A stretch of DNA of 64,000 nucleotides, from the NCBI GenBank assembly GCA_946811185.2, contig OX328099.1:36939299-37003298 (forward strand), written 5' to 3'. Within the stretch, counting starts at the first letter, position 1. Every line of letters starts with the position of its first letter. A model generated the notes under the pieces. It ran no database searches. It was not told the origin of the DNA and was given only the letters and a program-made list of their open reading frames with translations. The stretch comes from Hippopus hippopus (lineage: Eukaryota > Mollusca > Bivalvia > Cardiida > Cardiidae). The translations under genes and the position numbers were made by a program. Below, piece by piece: positions 24,439 to 36,173 of the stretch.

Positions 24439-27183
24439 CAAAATTAATGTTGAATGCAAGAATCCGTCCAGGGTGAACAAGGATACTTTATCCTCTTCAG
24501 TGCTTTTGAAAGAACAAAATGGAAAACAAAAACCTCCGCGAATAAAATACACTTCTTTTATTTATATGAAAGTTCAAAATTTCTTTAGAAAAGAAAAATG
24601 ATTATTATATCGGTAATCTGTTGTTCCTGAAATTTGTACTAGTAATTATCTATTTATGGAAAAAAACATAACATACCCAGGTAAGACTAATCCGCTTTAC
24701 CCAAACACTACAACCAAAAGCTGTAAGGAAGGCCTAGTTGCGCCTATCTTGTTCAGACACCTCGGACTGGTCTAAATTGAGTATACGCGTACCCTATATC
24801 TATCGTACAACTTTACACTAATGATCACATGTGTGCGCCCGTCATGAATATCAGATTTTCTCTTGGTAAAATATCTTTGGCGTGGGAGGACAGGGACAAA
24901 GCGTTCGAAGGGGGCCCAGCTTATCACTTTAAAATCAAATGTCAGAATGAAAAGCCACTTCAAGAAGTACCATAATTTGCTTTTTCGTGTCTTCTACAAC
25001 ATAATTATCCTTTGCAAGGACATAATTATACATTTGACGAGAAAAATTCTGAAAATATCTCAGTGTAACAAATAAAATACATGACGTAACAGAAAACACT
25101 GAGGCCAATAAAAAAGATTGCTCAGTATGTGCAATTTTCTTCTTTTGCCACGTCATTTTCCAATGTTTTTTCGAATCTTTACATCATAGACACTCCATAA
25201 AACCTGCATAATTCAGGAGAAGGGTAACACACAGGAAAAGTCAATAACGGACACAAACCGGTGTTGACCGCTGTTTGACCCTTCATAGCTATTCACATTG
25301 CACTGTTTACCCATCTCCCAACTTGCAGAAGAAATATGCGGAGATTAATCCAAACTACCACCTTCTTTTCTGGTTATTTGGATCACTGAGGCCCCTTGCA
25401 AAAAGGAGCAGATCAAGATCAGAGTGCACGTTCGTGCAGCCTGATCTTGATCTGCACTTTTTGATATTGAGCTAATTGTTTAAGATTTCCTACACGTGAA
25501 TCATTACAACTACGGGCTGTTTTTCTTTGCATTGGTCACATATTGATCGAGGAAATAGTCTCTGAGAAACATGGAAGAAACTCTGTGTTCAAGATACAGA
25601 GAAGAAAATATTTATGGCTTTCTATTGATCAAGTCTCCTTTTCATGCATTTTTTTGGGCTTTACTAGGGAAGAAACACTAGAGTTATTATGAAATGCCGC
25701 AACGAACCTTCCAATGTTTTAATGCAGTGCTTTGAACAAGGGCAAAGGTACAATATTTAACTTACCTGTACGTTGACCCCGTGACCTTGGGAAATTATGC
25801 GGGCTGTCTAGCGAAGGTTTATAAATTTCGTTAAGCCCCGAACTTTCAGTCAGTGAGGTACAGGCGTTGTATTTCATCCTTTGTGAGCTTGAGTCTCAGC
25901 CCGGCCCTGTGGTCTTTTCGAGATTTGACGAAAGCCATTATAACAGAAACAAGTCTCCTCTCATCTCTGAGCATTGTTTTGAATTAGCTTAGGTGGGAAA
26001 GCAGGCCAATTGTTAGGTATTGATAAAACACTGTCAGTAAAAGGACAGATGCTGCCTTTCTTACCATACCAGTTTATCAATATACCAAACAATAAACATG
26101 AAATTTCTTTAAAAATGATTGACAACGTAAGGGGTACTGGAATGTGAATATTGACATAAGATCTTCAATCTGAATTCATCATTATACTTTTGACCGAATT
26201 TTCTGTCCGTTTCACTTATTTAACTTTCATATGGTTGCAAAATACTTCGCAGCAAAATCTTCAACAGTTTCCGAAAATTAAAAGCAGATTCCCACTGAAT
26301 TTGAAGATGGTTTTGTTCATAGTTTAACATCAGGTATTGGACGGTGTAGATTCGAGATCAGAGGGTAGCTTCTGTGCAGTCTGATCTTGATCTACGACGT
26401 CTGCACACTTTTCAATTCGCCACTTGCAGTGACAGTGTTAAAATGGTTATGGTCACAACAGCTGTCATCAGCCGTCAAAAATGAAGGACAGCCGAGACTG
26501 TCTCTAAACTCCTGACCTCCACTAACGGGCACCGTCCCAGCCCTTTGAAAATTACGAAAGTTCATGTTTGACGACGTTCTCCTTTATAGAGAGTACAATA
26601 GTTTTCTGGTTTGTGTTTGCGCTGGAATAAAAACGGACCCCAGTATTAAGAGAAGTTTATTCAGCGGCTTCGTAGGAGAAGAAGGCAGCTAACGTGTCTT
26701 TTGCAGCCCTGTGAGACCATATGCGATTAAACACTTCTCTTATCCTCTTCGTGCTCTATAAGAAGCAGTTTAAATAGAAATTATATGAAATATACAAGGC
26801 CATACTGACAGAATTAAATCGGCGTTTGATGGTTTCCAAAAGGTGGATCTCAGAGCGCTTGAACAATATACATTGATATTGTCTTCGCACAGGACTAGAC
26901 ACAACAGAAACCTATTATATGTTTCCCGTTACATTTTTCGTAATGACGACAAAGATGATGACTACGACGAGGAGTACGACTATCATTATTATAATTGTTT
27001 TAATTATGATAATTAATATTATTTTATTATAATAGTTGTTGTTTGTATAATTCATATTTTATTGAACATAATTATATAAGATGACGATCCAGTACGTTTT
27101 CATTCCTTTTAATTTGGAGATTTAGAGAGAAAATAGATTCATTCCACTGTCGGACTCCAAAATACCTTTTTAGGAAACAGGTA
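24439..27183. other. Non-coding stretch with two family A palindromes
   Basis: Family A copies at about 25406-25462 and 26339-26405. A SINE-like remnant may lie at 25850-26040. A short gatgatgactacgacgagga simple-repeat patch is at 26950. No gene seen. Confidence 0.45.
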
Positions 27184-27438
27184 TGAGCCATGCTCTGGCA
27201 AAAGGGGTTGTAATACATTTCCGTAATGTATTACACCAAGTCATCTCATAATTATGGATTCATAAAATGCATTTAGCCAACAACCAACTGAATCTTGAAG
27301 TAGATAATCCTGAAACATGCAGAAAATTTACCAAAAGTAAAAGGTTTCGACCCAGTTTAATCTGCACGGACTGTGCAGGCTGGCCTGGGTCGATATTTTT
27401 TGTAGGTGAATCAAACCCTCTTTTCACAGAGCATGGCT
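27184..27438. mobile_element. Family B MITE
   Basis: Ends tgagccatgctctggcaaaa and cacagagcatggct. The central inverted block is gaccc(a/g)g..taatctgcacggactgtgcaggctgg-like. Confidence 0.8.
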
Positions 27439-27818
27439 TTTTTGCATGTGATGCAGCCTGAGTGAGAGTCTGCAGTTGCAAAACTTTTGGACAGGGAAAA
27501 GGAAAGTTGGACCGTAGAGCGTTAGCGTTTTACTAATCGACATTTTGACGGCACTTGCAAGACGACAAATTCGATATAGGTTAAATGATGGGAACCGTTT
27601 CTGAAACGACAGAAATCATTCTGGGAAAGGAGGAAATACTGGTGTTCAGAATTCTGTTCGTTTCCCACAATGTTTCTGAAACGACAGAGATCATTGTGTG
27701 AAAGGTGGAAACACTGGTCCTCAGAATTTTCTCCGTTTCCAACAATATTTTCAAAAGCTTTCTTTGTAGGGTGGTGAAACAAGGGACATGTGGTAATAAA
27801 GGTTTAAATAAGTCAAGA

Positions 27819-27890
27819 GAATATATTCTGGAATATACAACTATGAATTTAAAACGTAATTTCATAGTAGTATATTCCAGAATATCTCAC
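27819..27890. repeat. Short hairpin repeat
   Basis: The string attctggaatatac with aactatgaa is mirrored by ttcatagt and gtatattccagaat around a central aaaacgt loop; arms of roughly 30 bases. Confidence 0.75.
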
Positions 27891-28818
27891 TATTGCTCTA
27901 GATATGCACGGTCGGCAAAGGCACCTGTAGCCTATCCTCCGGCCGCAGGGGAGGGGGTGCGGGAGAGGGGGCGCAGAAGGGGAGGTTAATCTTTTTGCTC
28001 ATGAACAATGATTTTGGTCTTTTCAAAACTCCAGTGAAGACGATATTATGAACGATATTGCTAGATAAGAAATATTCTCTTTGAAGAATTTCTGAAATAG
28101 TGTTAAGAGTCACGTAGATTATACTGAACATTATTCAAGTACATGGTTGTAAGCCGCAAGGAAATAAATTCAGAAAATGTGGTTTTGACTGTTTGTGTTT
28201 GTTTGTAGAGTATTTATTTCCGTATTCCACATTATTTAACTTATATCGCCGCGGCCAGTGCATCTATTCATGTTTTCCTGGAGTATAGGCTATTAGCCAT
28301 ACTGCGTACAATAATCCAAAGCCAAAAGGTTTTTTTTCCACACAAGCATCGTCGAAATCAGCGGTGAGAGAGGAATGAATCCTATGGCAATGACTATTAT
28401 CAATCCGAGGTAAGAATCTGGCCAAGCTTTGCAGCGACCCCGCCCTCTGGGTTTCAAGCCAATGTTGACTTATTTATTTAGCGGTGTTGTACGCCTCTTG
28501 AATACCTGTATCTTTAAGGCGGTAAATATTACGAGTACCTCTATGATGAATATCACCATCTACCGCATTTATCGCAAAATTGTCGCAAAGTGTATGCTCC
28601 AATTCAGCAGTATCAGTATAAGATTGGTAATACGTCATTTTACGTATCAATTAAATCAATAGGCTTCTTAATTCAATAAGAAAAATTTTCACATTTTGGC
28701 TACATCTATATGTCTATTAACAAATCTTGATGGCGGCAGTAAAAGTTCGAAGTCTTTTGTATCGTCACATCCAAAATTACTCTACTAAAGCGATTAAAAT
28801 TAAGTTAATCCGTCTACA
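27891..28818. other. Left flank of the Polinton, no gene seen
   Basis: No coding signal; contains a GC-rich ggagggggtgcgggagagg patch at 27950. The sequence just before the element is cgtctacaag. Confidence 0.4.
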
Positions 28819-29807
28819 AGTGACGTCAGCTAGATAAAAACAGAGAGTTCTGAGTTTAATCACCCAAAATCCAACCATCACCCTGCTTAAATCCAATCTC
28901 AACCATTTTTATGCTTTAATTGATAATTCAACCATCTCTCTGCTTTAATTAATAATTCAACCATAACCCTGGCTAACTCTAAAATCTGTCCATCTCTATG
29001 ATTAAATTAATATTCAACCATCTCCCTCTTTAAAATTTATATGGTTGAACTTTTTAAACCCATGGTTGACCCACCACTAAATTACCCATATCATCAACCA
29101 TCTTTAAAAAACCACAACCACCCAAAATTCAACTATATCCCTGGCTAACTCCCAAACTCGACCATGTGTATGATTATATTAATAATTCAACCATACCCCT
29201 GGCTAACTCTCAAACCCAACCATCCCCCTGCTTAAATTAATAATTCAACCACCTCCCTGGCTAACTCTGAAATCCAGCCATGTGGATGATTAAATTAATG
29301 TTTGACCACCTCCCTGCTTAAATCCAATTTCAACCATCCCCTCCTCAAATCTAAATCCAACCACCTCCCTGGCTAACTCTCAAACCCATCCATCCCCTGC
29401 TTAAATCCAACTTAGGTCAAAGGTCAACAAAAACTAGGTCAAAGGTCATCAAAACTAGGACGCTCCTCTCACACCCATTCCTCAAAATACACCCCAACGA
29501 TCTGTATTTTAGCCCATATACCTATATGAGCAAAAATCCCTACCTCTGATAAATCTAATCCCCACCACATCTATGCTTATACCGCTATACAACATCCCCG
29601 TTAACGCGTCTCATATTTTCGCCCATATAGCTATATGAGCAAAGTTACAACATTTTTTACTCTGACATGCGATATATATTCTGCCCTATACGCAGTAAAT
29701 TTTCTAAGATCTGCGTCTTTATCTTAGTGTGTCCCCAAGCTAATGTATCGATATTGTTCCGAAGGATATAGCGTTTATCATCGTTACTGCTTAAGGCGAC
29801 TTTATTG
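28819..29807 (+). repeat. Left terminal inverted repeat of the Polinton
   Basis: About 985 bases matching the inverse of 41903-42889 nearly base for base, from (A)GACGTCAGC at the outer end to the polymerase 3' end. Differences are isolated (gagtttaat against gggtttaat near the tip). The outer two thirds are built of degenerate units such as caaccatcncctgcttaaat and ccctggctaactct. The inner 150 bases (29657-29807) encode the last residues of polymerase B. Confidence 0.92.
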
Positions 29808-32800
29808 ACCTCTTCTGTATACAACTGATGATTATGACTTCTAATAACCACCATTTTCCTTAATTGCGTCTTATTTTCAAACAAACACTCTTTATAATGA
29901 TCATTTTAATAAATGCTTTTACTACATGCCTTTTAATTCCCTTACATTTTTTGCTCTCCTCCTCATCATCACACATTTTATAAGAGTATAGTTTAGACCT
30001 GAGACCCACAAACTCCTCAATAATCTTACCACTTGTCTCATCTTTTAACTTACCTACAACTTTCTTATTTAATCCGGTGGGAATACCTGAAGGGTGATCA
30101 GCTGGATAATCACTTGTATCGAACCATTCTTTAACATCAATCCTAATATTCTTATAAAAATCTTCTGTTTCTATTTCATACATTAAACTATCTGTATCAG
30201 TAAAAAGAAGTTTAACTTTTTCTCCATATTTATCTTTAATATAATTATAATGAAAGTTATACATCAATGCCTCACTTAAATCTAAAATACACATCCCTGC
30301 ATAAATAGGTTTATTAAAATATAAACGTGTTTTTTTCATTTGAATTATGCATAAATTTTCATCAAGGATTTTTATACCGTAATAGTTCGGCTTAGCAGCT
30401 AATTTTTCTGCTTTTACTCTGGTACTAACTAATCTTACATCTACTCTATTTCTAATATTCTCCATAGTCTTACCAAATACAGAATTATTCATAAGTCTAA
30501 AGAAATCCTTTTGAAATGCGGTTTTAGCTTTTGCTCTTAGTTTAGTATTTTTATTGATATAAGGTTTTAACCATTCACTCTCATCAAAAGTTAACCCTCT
30601 ATGAATCTTTTTAAGCTTTAGACCTAAACTTAAATATAACTTTAAATTTTCATAATGTAATATATATTTATTTTTATTATATAAATTAGGTATAAGTTTC
30701 ACAACTTTACCAGTCTTTAATCTTTCAGGAGCCAATGGAAAATCATTATGTAAATCATGTAATTCTTTAGGATATTCTAAATCAACTTCTAATATACAAG
30801 GGTGACTCTGCTAATTTTCTAAATCATTTTCATCCATCCATTTAAAATTACCAGTGGGAAGTTTTTGACACATTGCCCAACCATAGAGATTATTCGCATC
30901 CAAATAAGTAATAAATTTAGATGGTTCATTTGGTTTATATTTTTCAATCATATATATATCATTTGCTTCTGCATATCGTTTAAAAACTGTTGAGATACCC
31001 CCTCTTATTCCGTTTTCAATAAATAAAATCATATCGGGGTCTGATAATAATTCTAATTTTACCTTAGTAGTTTTTAACATTGCCTCCCAAGCTAATCCCG
31101 GCGCTGTAAAAAACCATGATGGGTCTAATCCATAATTATCAAAGCAAACATTCCTAAAATTTTCAAAGACATCCGCCAACAGTAAAACATTAGTCTTATT
31201 ATATAAGTCATGATAATCTTTAAAAGTTTTCATCTCGAATGTTTTCCATACATTTAATGCATGTTGATAATCCTCCTTTCCAGTTCCACTATATTTAAGC
31301 TTTGAGTAAAATTCTTTTTGCTTAGGTAACTTTGTTTCCTCTAATTTACTAAGGTTATCGAACCATTCATATGGAAATATGCCTTTTTGAGAGACCAATT
31401 CAAGCTTTTCCCCCTCAAAATATTTCATAAGATTAGTCTTGTCCTCCTTAGTTAGAGTGCTAGCTAATTCATCTAAACTTTTACCTAAAAATTTTAAACT
31501 ATCAAGGAATCTAATCTCATGCATTTTAGTTTTCTTTTTTTTTTTCTTCTTTTGTTTTCTTATCTTTAGCAGTGTATTCTATTGGCACATTTTTAGAGAC
31601 GCTTATATATGTTTCCTTGTTTGTTGGTATACAACTCGTCTCACCAGGTGTACTCATTAAGTCTTTTATAAATAAATGAGCATCATACTTACTAAAATTA
31701 TGAAAGAATACAGGTGTAAAAGTAGGTCTTCCGCATTTTAAATTACACGCACTGTGTACGGCTCCTCTGAACCTTCCAGTATAAGGGCAATGGTCTCTCA
31801 CTTGTTTCATGCCATTACATTTTTTAAGCGGTTCTTTACATTCTGGACATACTTCCTTTTTATCTTTCTTCTCCTCCTTTGTCTTTCTTTTACATTTTGA
31901 AAACGACCCCCCACATATCCAGCAGTTTTCTGCTTCCCTAAAATTCCGGTTATCCCCAGCTATACAAAATGCTTCCCTCGAAGGCACACTATCTATTTCT
32001 CTTATAACATTTTCTAAATCCTCTATGAATTTCCTAGATGCATTTTCACCAGAATATTGGAAAAGCTTTGAAGGGTAAAAATCTTTATAATATGATTTAA
32101 GATAAAAACAATACCCTGAAATGTTATGCTCATTAATTACTTTTGTCCCACTGCCTTTATTTTCGTTTTTCTTTTCTAATGTACACTCCATATCCGCATA
32201 AATTGTAAAAGGATGCCTCTGTTGTTTATAATAATTCTGAAAAGATATCTTGGTACCCTTTTCAGGTAAGTCTATTCTACAAGCATCTTTTTCACCACAA
32301 TACTCTAAATGTTTATTTAAAGTTTCTTCTTTTTGGAAATGATTTAAACATCTTTCACAAATATAAGTTTTACCGTTATGATTAGATATCTGTTTAGATA
32401 ACAATCTACTCATATCTTTAATTAAACAATAATGTTTTTTACCATCCTTCTCAAGAAGTAAAAGATTAATATGATGGTCTTTATTATAAACTTCTTTACT
32501 TAAACTAAGTGGATAAACACCAGCGGAATCATGATACCCAAAAATCGATACTGATATTGATGGGTTTAGGGTTTCAAATTTAATTCTATCCTGAAGGGAA
32601 ACAGGGTAATTAATCCCTTCCATATTTATAGTGTTTAATAATGGTCTTAGTCTTTCAACTATTTCAGGATGTACAATTGTTGGGTTCAAAGCCATAAGAA
32701 TACAATAAGCAAAGCACATATCATCATTCTTATTTATTGGATTAATAACACTTTTTGTATTTGCTATCTTAGGGGGAGTTGGGAACCAAGAATTACCCCT

Positions 32801-33668
32801 TAATGGGTTATATGATACTGTGTGTAATCTTGAATCGATTATGTAAAGAAATTTATAATATTCCTCTTTCATTTCCTCCAATGCTATATTAATTAATATC
32901 TGTTCTCTCACTTCTTCATATATTTCATCCACATCAGTCTCATCTAAATTAACAACTGGAAAACCAGAATGAAAATACATTATACGTAAATTATCATTAA
33001 GAGAGTGTTTCATCATACATGTCATAATAAGTTTAACTTTTGTTTGGCGATTATTTCTCATAACATTGGTTATTTTATCTTTTGCTAAATCAAAGAAATC
33101 AGCCGGTGTATAAAGTTCTTTACCTTTCATATAATATTCTTTGGTAAATCCTGTAAATGCTGAATCCCCCTCTATAATCTCTATTTTATCTTTATCCTTA
33201 TATAACTCATCTATTTTTTCTTTTAAAGCTTTTAAACTTAGTGATATTTTTTTTGGAATTTTTTTAATACTATCTAAATAGTTTATCAACTCCTCAGCTG
33301 TGGCTGTAGGTGAAGTTGGTACCATGGGAGGTGTTGGTTTTGGCTTTGGAGTGTAAGGTGTTGGTTTTAATGCAGTGGCTTCGAAATTACCAATATCATA
33401 ATCTAATATTGGCGCCCCCCCGATTTAATAAGAGATCGATTAATTGAGCTCTTCTAAGTGTAGAGTATCCTCTAATTCTTTGATTTTTAGCTTCTTGTTT
33501 TAAGTCCTTTACTGTGAACCTCCTGAATTGTTCAGCGGGACTATGAGGTGGAGGATTACTTAGGCGCTCAATTAATTCAGCTTTTCTAAGTCTAGAGTAT
33601 CCGCGGATTCCCTTAGACTTAGCTAAATTTTTTAAATCTTGTACAGTATATGTACTATAATTTTCCAT
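29657..33668 (-). pseudogene. polB: Protein-primed DNA polymerase B, broken in five places
   Basis: Replicates the element from protein-primed ends. The gene spans about 1,335 codons in segments 33668-33396, 33325-31526, 31524-30811, 30735-29860 and 29884-29657. Order: two SAP-like helices (33660-33430), Pro-rich linker, a Cys/His block DDMCFAYCILMAL (32690-32732) that may be the OTU-like protease domain reported in relatives, a C2-H-C finger (about 32290-32375), ExoI YADMECTL (about 32190), ExoII FHNFSKYDAHLF (31670-31710), ExoIII YHDLYNKTNVLLLAD (31160-31215), Pol A YLDANNLYGWAM (about 30890), Pol B MNNSVFGKTMEN (about 30480), Pol C FTDTDSLMY (about 30195). Breaks: shift at the G7 run near 33415, shift at the A11 run near 31540, in-frame TAG at 30811-30813, shift near 29906. 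All catalytic motifs are intact. Start chosen at ATG 33668 behind TATATA. Confidence 0.93.
33396..33668 (-). CDS. SAP-like double repeat, apparent N-terminus of polymerase B
   Basis: 90 residues with two copies of a DNA-binding-like helix-loop-helix: VQDLKNLAKSKGIRGYSRLR (about 9-28) and VKDLKQEAKNQRIRGYSTLR (about 50-69), each followed by KAELIERL or RAQLIDLL. The pattern fits SAP, HeH or Rho_N-like domains. The frame stops inside a G7 run; the neighbouring frame then runs straight into the Pro-rich start of the polymerase. So this is best read as the polymerase N-terminus rather than a separate gene, although a separate product is possible if the stop is real. Confidence 0.7.
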   Translation of the reverse strand: MENYSTYTVQDLKNLAKSKGIRGYSRLRKAELIERLSNPPPHSPAEQFRRFTVKDLKQEAKNQRIRGYSTLRRAQLIDLLLNRGGANIRL

Positions 33669-33681
33669 TTTTTATATATAA
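33669..33681 (-). promoter_or_regulatory. TATATA box before polymerase B
   Basis: Minus-strand TATATAAAAAATGG: box ends about five bases before the ATG at 33668. Confidence 0.5.
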
Positions 33682-33739
33682 AAATAAAAATTCTTAACTT
33701 AAATTCATAATAACTTTATTATGGAATGTCATAATAAAA

Positions 33740-34096
33740 TTATTGAATGTTAATCTTATATTTATTCTTCCAAATTCTTCCGTTCCATTTTGTAACTCTT
33801 TGCGGACAGCGATCTATAGATTTACCCGCCTTGTAAATTGATGAGAATATTATTATTTCACTAGTTTCAACATCTTCTATACTGACTTTTTTAGGATTAT
33901 TCTTAATAGTTTTTAATCTTTCAAACTTCGGATCCTTACTTATTTCTTTTTTAGGTAACTTAGGGAACTCAGGGAGCTCCTTTGGGAATAACCCATGTTC
34001 TTTCACCAACTCAAGTAGCCGCTTTTTATCCCAGTAAGAGTGAAATTTTATATTATTTTCTTTAAGAATTTTTCTTAAATCGGTAATCTTTATCAT
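33740..34096 (-). CDS. SAP/HeH-like plus NUMOD1-like DNA-binding protein
   Basis: 118 residues. The first 40 (ITDLRKILKENNIKFHSYWD, then KKRLLELVKEHGL) form a SAP/HeH-like helix pair. The last 40 (IIIFSSIYKAGKSID, then RVTKWNGRIWKNKYKI) look like a NUMOD1 helix-turn-helix, a small DNA-binding module known from homing endonucleases and viral proteins. The middle is Pro/Lys-rich. It lies between polymerase and the dUTPase-like gene and has its own TATATAA box four bases before the ATG. Likely a DNA-binding accessory or regulator. Family assignment rests on pattern only. Confidence 0.65.
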   Translation of the reverse strand: MIKITDLRKILKENNIKFHSYWDKKRLLELVKEHGLFPKELPEFPKLPKKEISKDPKFERLKTIKNNPKKVSIEDVETSEIIIFSSIYKAGKSIDRCPQRVTKWNGRIWKNKYKINIQ

Positions 34097-34108
34097 TTTT
34101 TATATAAG
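34097..34108 (-). promoter_or_regulatory. TATATAA box before the NUMOD-like gene
   Basis: Minus-strand CTTATATAAAAAATGA; the box is four to five bases before the ATG at 34096. Confidence 0.5.
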
Positions 34109-34120
34109 AAAAAAAATATG

Positions 34121-34707
34121 TTAATACACTACACTCATTTTATTTCCGTCAGACTGGAAGTTAATTAACTTATCACTAATAATAACAGCATATGCCTCGG
34201 TGTTTGCAGGCACCCCACCAACATTGTTAAATTTTGCCTTAATTTGAATATCAGTAACAGAATACTTTAACCTTTCACTTTGTTTTGAAACATCAAACAC
34301 AAACAAAGGATATAAATTTCTATAATATGGGGGAGTAATGTTAGGGTTTGATGCCCATCATCATAAAAAACAAAAAATAAAGGTTCATTTTTTGCGATAG
34401 TAATCTTTTTATCAGAAATATTTTTTATAATTACAAATATATCATCTCTTGTACCAAATCTTGGGTCACTCTCGTGTATTAGGCCTTGTAAGGTTACAAT
34501 ATTACCACAACTTCTAAAAATACACCCAAGCCCAAGTTGCAATCTTACACTTTTTCTAGGTTGTAGTATTATTTCACTTTGTGAATATACTTCCCATGCA
34601 ATATCTGCTATATTTTTAGGTGGATATTCCAAATTTTGTAAAGGAACCCATATTACTTCTTTCATATTTTCATTATTTTGAAAATCGCCACTATTTCTAC
34701 GTATCAT
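34121..34707 (-). pseudogene. dUTPase-fold-like protein, one frameshift
   Basis: Two overlapping frames (34707-34267 and 34306-34121) read as one protein of about 195 residues broken at a C5 run near 34330. The first part has the layout of the trimeric dUTPase beta-fold: a hydrophobic strand after ILQPRKSVRLQLGLG (about 47-61), GLIHESDPRFG (about 76-86), FVIIKNISDKKITI, then EPLFFVFY. In active enzymes the GLID-like loop carries a catalytic Asp and Tyr; here the Tyr is not seen and the Asp is shifted, so activity is doubtful. The C-terminal part has no motif I know. It could instead be a virion beta-barrel. TATATAT sits about ten bases before the ATG. Confidence 0.5.
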
Positions 34708-34744
34708 TTTTTAATTATATATTATTTTTTTATATTAATATTTT

Positions 34745-35329
34745 TTATAAGATAGCTCCTAAAATAGGTATATTAGCAAATGGACTATTAGGTCCAAGCA
34801 AAAGTCCTTTTCCATCATACATTTTTCCTCCTTGTTTTAAATACAATCCATCACCAACAGTCCCTAATCCTTTACCTTTGTATGGCTTTAAGTATAATCC
34901 AGATCGATCAGTTTCCACCTGACAAAAGCAACCTCCTTTTTTAAGATAAAGACCAGAACCCAATGCTTTTTGTACCCCTGTTTGAGCTAATCCAGACAGA
35001 GCACCAACACCTAACGCTGGTAAAACAGTTTTTGCTAATATCGGTAAAGCACTGGAAGCCAGCCCAGCCAACATTCCAAGAAAACCTCCCTCTATTTTCA
35101 TATTATGTTTAAGTTGTTAGGCAGACATTTTAATAGTTATACCCTTACCCCCCTCATAGGCTTTAGCCATTTTCTTTGCTTGTGAATTGGTTAATGCTAA
35201 AACATCATTACCTTGTAAATCTTCATGGCCTAAACGAATACTTACTGGACAAACACCTTTAACAGCATGTTGAAGCTTTTGCTTTTGTCCTTCAGATATA
35301 TTTACTTTAACAGTAGTGTAACTTGTCAT
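34745..35329 (-). pseudogene. pVI/pX-like virion protein with one internal stop
   Basis: Frames 35329-35117 and 35101-34745 are the same reading frame (228 bases apart) separated by one TAA at 35117-35119, so this is one protein of about 194 codons. The first 70 residues are a compact charged domain (VKVNISEGQKQKLQHAVKG). Then come an IEGG-F site, which fits the adenain cleavage consensus (M/I/L)xGG-x, and a hydrophobic helix (LGMLAGLASSALPILAKTVL). A glycine-rich tail follows with GLYLK three times. Relatives in Polintons and adintoviruses are compared with adenovirus pVI/pX: membrane-active or core proteins matured by the protease. The stop may be a nonsense mutation, or the second part may start at ATG 35101. 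A TATATATA box lies before ATG 35329. Confidence 0.72.
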
Positions 35330-35342
35330 TTTTATATATAAT
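35330..35342 (-). promoter_or_regulatory. TATATATA box before the pVI/pX-like gene
   Basis: Minus-strand ATTATATATAAAAATGAC; the box ends four bases before ATG 35329. Confidence 0.55.
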
Positions 35343-35354
35343 TTTTTTTTTATT

Positions 35355-36128
35355 TTATCTTGCTTCTCTAATATGGAATCTAATTGTTAAATTTTCACCT
35401 CTAAAATTTAGTAAATTGCCATCTTGGTCTGTAATATTTACCTCTAGGCTATGTATTTCATGTAATGTTAATGGTAAGTATACTAAATTAAGTGGTGACT
35501 CAATTATCTTATATCCAGGTGCAACATCTGGGAAAAAAGAGTAAATAGTGTTTTTTGTTGAGCCATTAACATAACTTCCTGAAATAATATCTATGTTAAC
35601 AAGCAAACTGTTTATACTAAGAATGTTTACTATATTCTCTGACTCATGAAATCCTTGTGTATATTTAGCGTTAGTAAATCCTAATACTTTAGCAATGGAG
35701 TTAGGTTGATTAAAATCTACTTGATAACCATCTTCTAGAGTAAGAAAAGACTTTAGGGTATTGGTGTTTGCAAAAATGTTAATATAATACTCTTCATTAA
35801 CTTCATCGTAATGACCTGATTTTCTCATTTCCTGGTGAATGGTATCATTAATGTCAACAAGGTCATAACTTCCTTCAGGTATTTTAAATTTAATCCATGA
35901 GATACCATTGTCTGAAGAATAAACGAATACGCTGTTTGTTTCATCAATATTTGGGAAAGAGTAGTAAGTTTCAAGGTTTATTAAAGCTATCTCGTATTTT
36001 TTATCCTTTTCCAACTGAATTGGAGGATTAAACTTTGTTCTAAAACGTGTTTTAGTGTCGCTTACTATAATTTGAAATGATGTTTTATGCTCTGTATTTT
36101 TTACAATTTGTTCTAAAAGATCTTCCAT
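35355..36128 (-). CDS. Putative minor capsid (penton-like) protein
   Basis: 257 residues, intact. Mostly predicted beta-strand: a head with FQIIVSDTKTRFRTKF and LEKDKKYEIALINLETYY, a middle of alternating hydrophobic strands (YQVDFN, VLGFTNAKY), and a conserved-looking tail (PLTLHEIHSLEVNITDQDG, then LNFRGENLTIRFHIRE). The gene lies directly between the packaging ATPase (45 bases upstream) and the pVI/pX-like gene, where Polintons keep capsid genes. The size fits the single-jelly-roll minor capsid (penton, PX-type) rather than the much larger double-jelly-roll shell protein. A TTTTATAAA box is two bases from the ATG. Confidence 0.6.
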   Translation of the reverse strand: MEDLLEQIVKNTEHKTSFQIIVSDTKTRFRTKFNPPIQLEKDKKYEIALINLETYYSFPNIDETNSVFVYSSDNGISWIKFKIPEGSYDLVDINDTIHQEMRKSGHYDEVNEEYYINIFANTNTLKSFLTLEDGYQVDFNQPNSIAKVLGFTNAKYTQGFHESENIVNILSINSLLVNIDIISGSYVNGSTKNTIYSFFPDVAPGYKIIESPLNLVYLPLTLHEIHSLEVNITDQDGNLLNFRGENLTIRFHIREAR

Positions 36129-36138
36129 TTTATAAAAA
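36129..36138 (-). promoter_or_regulatory. TATA-like box before the penton-like gene
   Basis: Minus-strand TTTTTATAAAATGG immediately before ATG 36128. Confidence 0.4.
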
Positions 36139-36173
36139 GTAAAAATATTATTTAGTTGAGTAAATAATATTTT

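Noticed and set aside
35355..36128. Reading this gene as the major capsid protein
   Set aside because: At 257 residues it is far shorter than a double jelly-roll protein; minor capsid fits better.
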